DNA of 64,000 nucleotides from Chrysomallon squamiferum (taxonomy: Eukaryota > Mollusca > Gastropoda > Neomphalida > Peltospiridae). The position numbers were made by a program, and so were the translations under genes. Positions 29,356 through 64,000 of this stretch are shown here, in pieces. Below the pieces are notes generated by a model that ran no database searches, was not told the DNA's origin, and saw only the letters and a program-made list of their open reading frames with translations. How positions within the stretch are numbered: the stretch's first letter is position 1; each line of letters opens with the position of its first letter. The stretch lies in the NCBI GenBank assembly GCA_012295275.1, contig CM022675.1, forward strand, positions 6,387,832 to 6,451,831. The letters are read 5' to 3'.

Positions 29356-29650
29356 GAGTTTACTTAATATAGATTTAATTTTCAGAGTAATAAAATTTAA
29401 AAATAAAACAGTCGTACAAAACTGAAACCAACTTTTTTTCAAAATTCAAATAGTAAAAGACAATCATTTTTTATATTATTATTATTATTCAATTCAGTAA
29501 CATAGATTTTATTTTTAGAGAAATAAAAAATGGTTTAAAATTTTAAAATACAAACTTGTTCAAAAATTCAAATAGTATAAAATACATTTTTTAATATTAT
29601 TTTGGTTTTAGAATAATAAAAAATGAATTAAAATTAAAAATAAAAGAAAC
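29140..29650 (+). repeat. Tandem repeat starting from the TUT1 stop-codon end
   Basis: The coding end TTCAAAGTTCAAATAGCATAAC recurs as AAAATTCCAATAGCATAAC (about 29280), AAAATTCAAATAGTAAAAG (about 29440) and AAAATTCAAATAGTATAAAA (about 29565). Each copy is followed by T-runs or an ATT array and a TTTTAGAATAATAA-type tail. The unit is about 125-160 bp, and the repeats occupy the presumed 3' UTR. Confidence 0.86.
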
Positions 29651-30672
29651 TGATACCAAGATTAACAAATAATAAAAACAACAACTTTGGTAGTCATAAT
29701 TTCTGTATTAAAAATACTCCTTTAAAACATAATTGAATTTTTTTCTTAAAGTATTTCATTATTAATAATCAAATTTTTAAAATAATTCCACAAAGATTTC
29801 CTCATTTTAAAAGTTAAAAAGTCTGTTTTTCATTATATTTGCCTAATAAAAATAAAAAAAAAATAAAAAAAGATATAAATGTAATACTATTTTTATTATC
29901 ATTATTATTATTATTATTATATATTTTTTTAAATCAAAAACCAGATTTCAAATTATGAAAGTAAGTTTTCTTAAACTACAATTTTTATACTGATGCTGAA
30001 AAAAAAATCTTTTTTTCTTTTTGATAATTAAAAAAACAAACAATAATATTTCAGAAAATTATTATTTCCAACTTGCATATGTTTTGAATAACATTACGAA
30101 TATAAATGGGTACACTGACAGATACTTTTTTTTTTTAATTTAAATTTAAAAAATATATGTCTCATGCATTTAAAAATAACAGCACCAACATCGAATCCAT
30201 AATTTTCTTTTAAGTTTAAAATCAATGTACTGAAGAACATACTAGTATTTTTGTTATCCATATTTTAATATAAAGTATTTAGATAAACATTAATCATACA
30301 TTTTGTTTTATAATTTAATCATGCTTTGTATAATTATTTTATTTCATTTTGATTTTTAAAAAAAAAAAAACTTTGTTATTCTTTTTTATTGTTATTAATT
30401 GCTTACATTTTTGGTTTTGTCAAAGGTGAAAAGATAATTTCTTTTTTTGCACTACAAAATGTGTTGTTTCATTTTACAAGTTATTGTTAATTTTTTTTTT
30501 TTTTAAGTCTTAAATTTTTTTTTTTTTCAAAAATAAAATATATTTGGCTTTAACAAATGAATCATGTAATGTCATTTAGTTTTAAAAATTAACTCAAATG
30601 ATATATATTTTATTATTAATTTTTCATTTGTTTTTGGGGGGGTAATTTTAATTTTTAATATTATTAATTCTT

Positions 30673-30703
<31 letters not shown>

Positions 30704-32479
30704 CAACATTAAAGAACAACATGGTACATTAATAACTATCATAATGTTCATGATATTGAAAACAGAAAAAAATCTCATCAAGGTTAAATATCACTTGACC
30801 ATTTAAACTTTTGTGATATTACCAAAATGACAGCTGTGGTAAAATTTTGCACTGGAATCATTTAAAATCTCGTATTTTAATAAGTGTAATAAAATATATT
30901 TTTACACTCAAAATTTATTGTTGTTTTTGATTTGTATCATCAAATATTCTTCTGAAATTCACTTTTAACTGAATATTATTATTATGCATGTTTATAAATT
31001 ACTATTAAATGTGTAGCCACCAAGCTTTGCTAATGATAAAGTATAAAGTAAAATAATGAACTAATGATGATGCAATGATGCTGATAATTTACAGTTTTTC
31101 ATTTTATTATTAACTTAAAAAAACTGATGTTCAAATAACCAGATCCTCTCTCTTGCAAGAGTCAATTTATTTAACAGTTTTTGCTGATGACAAATCAAGT
31201 AATCAAGAAATAAAGTATAGAAAGTACAAGATCCTCTCTCTGCTAGGGATTCACTGATATCACAGTTTTGACTTCTCTCATGCCTATAGTGCCTAAACAC
31301 TGGAATATCTTTTCACTTTTTCATCAGACTAATATGATGCCAGCATTCTTTATTTGGTAATTAAAATTTTTGCAGTTAAATAACAGTATCCACGTGCTTT
31401 TTTATGAAGTTGGAAGGAAATGTTGGATGGAATGTGTAGGCAATCATTTCCATTACTACATTCAGTTTCTTTTCAAGAAGATGTCGACTGATTGTTATGC
31501 ATGGTTTGACAAACTGGGCACATTTCAGAGTCAAAATGAGGGTGCATGTTCCAGTTAATAGAATAATTAACAGATTAAGGAATTTGTATCTAAAAAGTGA
31601 AAATTGGACTAAATACAGAGCATTCGTTTAGCCATGACAGTGAAAAGATTACATTAAAACAGGAATAGGCTGTTGCTCAGTCCTTAATTTATAGGAACAA
31701 TTTGACAGTTAATTATCATTTTAAGTGTGTTAGGTTTTAAGTCAGTCATAAGTGCCATGATGAAGTAATTTTCTGTTCCAGCCAATGTGAATGTTTTATT
31801 AGTTTTTATAAATGTACTTATTATCTGTAGCAAAACAGAATTAGTTGCATTAATAAATCAAACCTATTTCAAAAACCTTTCTCTATATATTTTCCCATAA
31901 ATAAAAAATTACAAATGTAACAAAATAAAAACAACTAGACATATTTTTAATTATATTTTTATTTTTTTCTATTAATGTACATATATTTTAGTATAACAAA
32001 GATTTAACAATAAATCATTATCTTGCAATAAAAAAATGTTTTAAAAAGTTACAAATTACAGTAATTATTTTAAAAATTATATATTTCTAAATTTATAATA
32101 ATGACAGTTTTAAAAAAATTATAATGCAGTGATATTTCATACATTTCCAAATTTCCAAATTAGAAATTACGTATAGATCAGAGAAAACTAGTGAAAGTTT
32201 GTATGTATGTGCTTGTACCTATGCTTATGTGTATTATTATTTTTTAATAATAAACAAATAAAAGAAATTAATGTGTTGATCAAGATTTTCAAGATTTATT
32301 AAATATTTTATCAAAGGAAATATATTTTACATATAACTTATTAAAAAATAATAATAATAAAAAAAGCATAAGGTTTTGTTTTAATTTTCTTCAGGCTATT
32401 CTGTGTTAACTCAATCTAGTAATGCTTATCTAAACATAATTAGATAAAGTAAATGATGAGAAAATACATAATTAAAATT

Positions 32480-32830
32480 TTAATATAATAATTTTAAAAT
32501 CAGATAAATAAATTTGAAAAACACAAGATGGCATAAATAAAATATTAAATTGAGAGACTAAAATTTTAAAGTTTAGAAAAAAATCATTTTAAAATATATA
32601 AGGTGATATAAATAAAATACTAAAATAAAGTTATAAAATCTTAGGATAAACAAGTTTAAAAAGTGGAGGATGGATTTTAAATAAATTATGATGATAAAAA
32701 TAAAAAGATTTAAAAGAGATAAACAAATTAAAAATCTACAGGACGGAATAAATAAAATATTATAGAGAGTCAAAAATAATTTTAAGCAGCTAAATAAATA
32801 TAAGTGGACAGAAAATACCACATCCAATAC
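32480..32830. repeat. Diverged AT-rich minisatellite
   Basis: Loose units of about 65-70 bp built on ATAAATAAAATATTAAA and GATAAATAAATTTGAAAA-type segments. Confidence 0.55.
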
Positions 32831-33639
32831 AAAACTAAATTAACTGATAATAAAAATATGTCTGACATGTTATAATTACTCACTATTAAATTTAAATAGT
32901 TGTTGTTCGATACAATTATTACCTGAAATAAAACAAAATTTGTAATATATTCTACATGTAAATATTGTTTAAAATATTACAAAAATTTCTATAATACACC
33001 TTACATGAGATATAAATAAAAAAAATACATTAATCCTTCAATTAATATGATAAAAATAGTTTCATTTCTAGGAAGAAGAAGAAAACCTGAATTTGCATAT
33101 ATAAAAGGAAAGCAAAATTACAAATTCCACTGACGTAACAAGATGAATTATAAGGATTATAGTTTAAAAAATAATAATAATTAAATAAAATTTCTTTAGA
33201 ATTTTAATAATAATGAATAAAAATATTACAAACAACATTGTAAATTTATTAGAATACCAGGTCCACCAATTCTTAATGTCAAAATTAAAAATTATGATTG
33301 AAAGAAAAACTTCCATATTTGTGCAGGAACACACACTATTTGGATAATGTGAGAATTATATTAAAACAATCATTTAATTTTTTTGATTTAAATTAACAAC
33401 AAAAAACATTAAAACATAACAAACAAAAATACAAAAACAACATGTAACAAAAATTAAAGTAACTTGTGAAAAAAAGAACACTTGAAGAAACCTATTTTCT
33501 TCTGATTCAATAAAATAAAATATTTCTCTGTTATTAAATATAAAGCATCATAAAAAGTACATTATAAGATCATTTCCTTACAAAAAGTAACTAATCACTC
33601 TTCAAAAACTAAGTACTGATTTATAGAATCATTTTTATT

Positions 33640-34500
33640 TGGAAGCAATATGGCTTCCTCCAGTTTTCTTCAATTCTTCTTATGTTATTATGTGACCATA
33701 GATCCACAGAATATTAAATATGTATTCAGAATCTTTTTCCATTAAAGTAATGACTACTTTATGACTTCATGTTACTGGGTTATCATAGTTCAATAGAATA
33801 TTAATATTATGTATTTGGTATCTTTTTTTATTTAAAGTAATGACTACTTTATGTCTATATGTTACTATGTTACAGTTCCATAGAATATTTAACATTATAT
33901 ATTTAGTATCTTCTTTTTTTAAAGTAATGACTACTTTTGAATTATTGATTGCTTAAATCTAAATAACAGAAGTAAAATGCTTTCCTCAGCATTTTTTTTA
34001 ATCTGTTTTATTAATGTCACCAGAGATACATAGAACAGTAAGTACTAGGTATATAGCAATTTTTTTTTAAAGTAATGACTACTTCCGGAAGTATTCTTTA
34101 AAATATTAAAAAGAATTTAATATGAACAAGAAATTCAAAAAGACTTCCTCCTTGTTATATTATTGTATCAGTGAATAGTTAGTATATTTTTGCTGTAATA
34201 ATGATTTATTTCTAAATCATTCTTTAAAATACTAATTGCTGACAACTGATGAATGTGAAGAAGAAGGTTAAATTGGCTTCCTCCATTTTTCTCGATTGCC
34301 TTGTTATAGTATTTGTGCCACCAGAGACATATATTATATAGAATAGTCCTTTTAAATATTTATTTATTTATTTAATCAAATGATGACTACTTTAAAAATT
34401 ATTCTTTAAAATACTAACTGCTTGCTGTTACATATGATAACTGATTATTATTTAGAGGTTACAACATCATGAAAAGAAAATGGCTGCCTCCATGTTTTTC
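33640..34500. repeat. Long-unit tandem array, ~100-200 bp units
   Basis: Two motifs alternate: TGGCTTCCTCCA-like (33650, 33980, 34140, 34273, 34483) and AAAGTAATGACTACTTT (33745, 33834, 33921, 34070, 34380). Intervening sequence is shared (TTCTTTAAAATACTAA; CCATAGAATATT). The array is diverged and probably lies in the 3' flank or UTR of the annexin gene. Confidence 0.8.
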
Positions 34501-35922
34501 AGTGTCACAGTCACAGTCACAGTCACAATCATCTTTCTAGATGAATAAGTGGCAAGGTGTAACTGCCATAAAAACTAAATGTGAAGAACCTGTGTGTGTC
34601 TTTCTGTCTGTCTGTCTGTTTGTCTGGCATTAAACAGTGAACTATTCATGTTAAATATCATTATTATTAACTGTCAAGTTAACAAGGAGAAAGTTCAAGT
34701 CACATAATCCCCTATGGTGACATTATATAATCAGGGTAGAGAAAACTAAAAGTATAAAACATATATTTATATGCTAAAATAATTAAAATGCTAAATAATT
34801 TCTATGAATTATCGCTCTCATTTTTATATTATAATTATGTACTCGTACCAGAAGTAATAGAAATTAAATTTTTATGGTCTAAAACTAGCATTTATTTTAA
34901 ATATGGCACTAAATATTTTTTTAATATAATTTTACAATGTGAAAACCTAAAATACTATTTCTAAGATAATCTGATAATATAAATATTACTTAAAATATTA
35001 AATAAAAAAAATAATCACAAAACATTATATCACAAGGCACGTATTTTGATATGACGCTTATACATATACATGTAAAAACACAAAATTAAAAAAAAAATGG
35101 AATGTTTTTCAGAGACAAAATACTCTTAACAATTATCTGAATAAAATGACTGATTCCTCATACATTAGGTAAACATTATTTTGTTTTTCAATACATAATA
35201 AAAGTAAACAGACTTTAAATACACCTACTTGTTATCTTAATAAAGCAGAAATGATAAAATATTTGTTTTATTATTATACATAATTAACGCATGTAATATC
35301 CAGATTGCACTGCACTTAGAAATTATATTAATATAAATGTATTAATTATTTTAATACACTTTTTTTTAAATTTTAACAGAATAAAATCCAAACAAATATA
35401 TTTTTATTTAGAAATAAATAGATGAATTTTTTCTCTTTTATTTTCAAGAAAATATGAAAACATGGTTTATCTTTATGATGTGGTTCATGTTCATGTGCAC
35501 GTTTTAATTACAAAAACAAATTTTTTTATGAAACAATTTCACCAACATAGACAGCTAAATTTGCATGAATTTATCATAATTTAAGAAAGAAAAACAATTT
35601 TAAAAATATCATCAGTACTCCTTTCTCCAAAATTTAAAACTAAAATTATAGCAAGTATTTATAAAATAAAATATAGAAAATATCTTTTTTTTAAAATAAC
35701 AGACACTTCAAGTATTTTGAAACTAAAAACAACATAAAATTTTTTTAATTTAATAAACAGTAATAAAAGTTTGACAATATGTAAATATGTCCAAAGAAAG
35801 GTAATTTATAACACGGTTTATAAAAATCACTGAACTGTCCTTTAAGAAATTTGTAAAACATTTTTTTTTAAATTGCCAATTATCTTCTGTAGAATTTCAG
35901 TCTTGCACAATTCACAATTCAT

Positions 35923-58593
<22,671 letters not shown>

Positions 58594-59721
58594 GTTGCTG
58601 CCTGGATAAAGAAAAAAAAATATGAAAATGCAATTATAAAACGATTTTTAATTGCTGCTGTAATTGTTATTGTTAATAATTTGTTCCTGTTGTTGTCGTT
58701 GTTGTTGTTGATAATTCTGATATTTTGTTGAAGATAATGATGTACGCTGTAATTTTTCTTTAAAAAAACCCAATGAAAATTGATAGATAATTGTGATATG
58801 TATGAATGTGTGTGTGTTCAAATGCATAATCTAAGTACTATTCATTTTCAATAATAATAATAAATTAATGAATCCTATCAAGATTATTGTTATTGATTGT
58901 TACTTTCGTGTTATGCAGAACGGCATATGATAGGGAATGTTTATTTAAAGGACAAAATATATATATTTTTATTTGTAATACATTTTATAAAGAGAAGCGA
59001 TAAATATATGAATAAATTAAAAACATTAAAAAATATAAACATTAATTTACCTTGTATTTGACACTTTCTTGTTTTGTTTGTGTTGTTAGGCTGCCATTAC
59101 AAAAACAATTTTTAGACTGGCATTCAGTAGCTTTTTTTTTTAAGTAGCGTCTTCTTTAAAACCTATTCGTAACAATGAATTCTTATACAGAATGAATACC
59201 AGTCTAATATGAAACAAGCACCTACCGGAAATGACATATGACCTTTTTCTCTAAATCATTCAGACGATCAGTAGCATCGGGATACATGTAAGAGAACAAT
59301 CTTCTATTTTAATCTCTTATATATTAAACATCGTAACACAGTATTTAATCATATGTAAAGTAAATATCTCGTATATGTTATTCTCTTAATATTTCGTTAA
59401 ACAAACCCAGATTTATTTCTATAATACAGCGTTTTCAAAAAGCATGTTTACATGAACGTTGTAAATTAAATGAGCGTGCAACAAAGGTGTTCCACGGTGT
59501 TGTGAAGTTGATTATTCCATTCACTTATGTTTGTTGATCCTAAGTGAAATAATTTTCAAAAGAAGTCAGACAAACTGAACAAATTTAAATCATCTTTCAA
59601 GTTAGATTTGGTTTTGTTTCTTAAATAATAAATCTGAATCGGTGAATGGAAATTAAAAAAAAGCTTCATTACAACATGGTTTTAATACATTTTCCAACAC
59701 TTTTTTTCAGCCATCAGCAAG
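58594..59721. promoter_or_regulatory. Divergent promoter region of annexin and NACA
   Basis: On the minus side, a 5' UTR exon probably ends at 59051 (CAAATACAAG/GTAAAT) and splices to 58601 before the annexin ATG. On the plus side, ACCGGAAATGAC (59224-59235), an ETS-like site, precedes a pyrimidine-rich start CCTTTTTCTC. The shared promoter most likely lies at about 59110-59240. Initiation points are inferred, not shown. Confidence 0.55.
59242..59287 (+). other. NACA: Putative NACA 5' UTR exon with a TOP-like start
   Basis: The segment from CCTTTTTCTC to CGGGATACAT ends at a good donor, GTAAGAG, at 59288. The next acceptor is TTTTTTTCAG at 59701-59710, 11 nt before the NACA ATG. A C followed by a pyrimidine run is the 5' TOP signature of translation-machinery mRNAs, which would suit NACA and the usual snoRNA host genes. 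Confidence 0.5.
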
Positions 59722-63774
<4,053 letters not shown>

Positions 63775-63843
63775 GTAATGTCTTTGTTTTTGACAAACTG
63801 CAGAAAGATGGTTAAGATTCTCTAAATAAAGTTAATTATGTCG

Positions 63844-63930
63844 TGCTTGCTGTGATGAATTTATTTACCCGTCTTATTGACAAATGCAAACATCGATTTT
63901 GTCTCAATCCAAATGTTTCTGATGCAAGTG
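63844..63930 (+). ncRNA. C/D-box snoRNA copy 6, NACA intron 4
   Basis: C box GTGATGA at 63852-63858, D box CTGA at 63919-63922, stem GCTTGC/GCAAGT. The inner segment has changed to TTTATTTACCCGTCTTATTG, so the putative guide part is altered while the folding elements remain. Confidence 0.8.
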
Positions 63931-64000
63931 CACTTTACTATGTTTGTTGTTGGGTGTGGGGTTTTTATTATGTTTTATATTAGTCAATTTCTGATACTGG

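Larger units (their letters stand above)
29166..35922. other. Convergent spacer between the TUT1 and annexin 3' ends
   Basis: Very AT-rich, with no supported coding exon. It should hold both 3' UTRs. 31100-31860 is of normal complexity, and a segment containing AGATCCTCTCTCT recurs at 31141 and 31230, but I recognise no gene there. Tandem arrays are at 29.1-29.6, about 32.48-32.83 and 33.64-34.50 kb. Confidence 0.55.

Noticed and set aside
31100-31560. Candidate gene in the TUT1-annexin spacer
   Set aside because: Only short frames without family resemblance or paired splice sites; probably UTR or old repeat.

Overview
The window is AT-rich animal nuclear DNA, most likely from a mollusc or a close lophotrochozoan. 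Every gene is split by spliceosomal introns with GT..AG borders. Introns and spacers are packed with micro- and minisatellites. Two features point to lophotrochozoans: a secreted Hint ('hog') protein without a Hedgehog signalling domain, and a long-inverted-repeat element beginning GGGTCATTCCGTGTCAAATC. The species cannot be named from sequence alone.

Layout. 0.4-2.2 kb (-): broken tandem copy of a Hint gene. 4.1-8.4 kb (-): intact five-exon Hint gene, 255 aa with signal peptide. 9.85-20.45 kb (-): mitochondrial poly(A) polymerase (MTPAP), with a 2.86 kb foldback transposon in intron 2. 21.4-29.2 kb (+): U6 TUTase/Star-PAP (TUT1), divergent from MTPAP and about 1 kb from it; its last exon carries an apparent 1-nt frameshift. 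29.2-35.9 kb: gene-free spacer with tandem arrays. 35.9-58.6 kb (-): a large annexin gene with two four-repeat cores behind a ~409-residue N-terminal region that begins with a chitobiase-like domain similar to the start of DZANK1. 59.2-64.0 kb (+): 5' part of NACA, divergent from the annexin gene, with six related C/D-box snoRNAs in its introns.

Themes. Two head-to-head pairs probably share promoters (MTPAP/TUT1 and annexin/NACA). MTPAP and TUT1 are related DNA-polymerase-beta-like nucleotidyltransferases that act in mitochondria and nucleus. A recurring oddity is tandem repetition of short segments spanning an exon boundary: MTPAP exons 3 and 5, three annexin exons, and the TUT1 stop-codon end. 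These litter introns with decoy splice sites. The least expected items are the NACA snoRNA family, the chitobiase-like/annexin chimera, the secreted Hint protein with its dead neighbour, and the exon-edge repeats.

Limits: gene models were built by eye from splice sites, reading phase and remembered family sequences. No database search was run.
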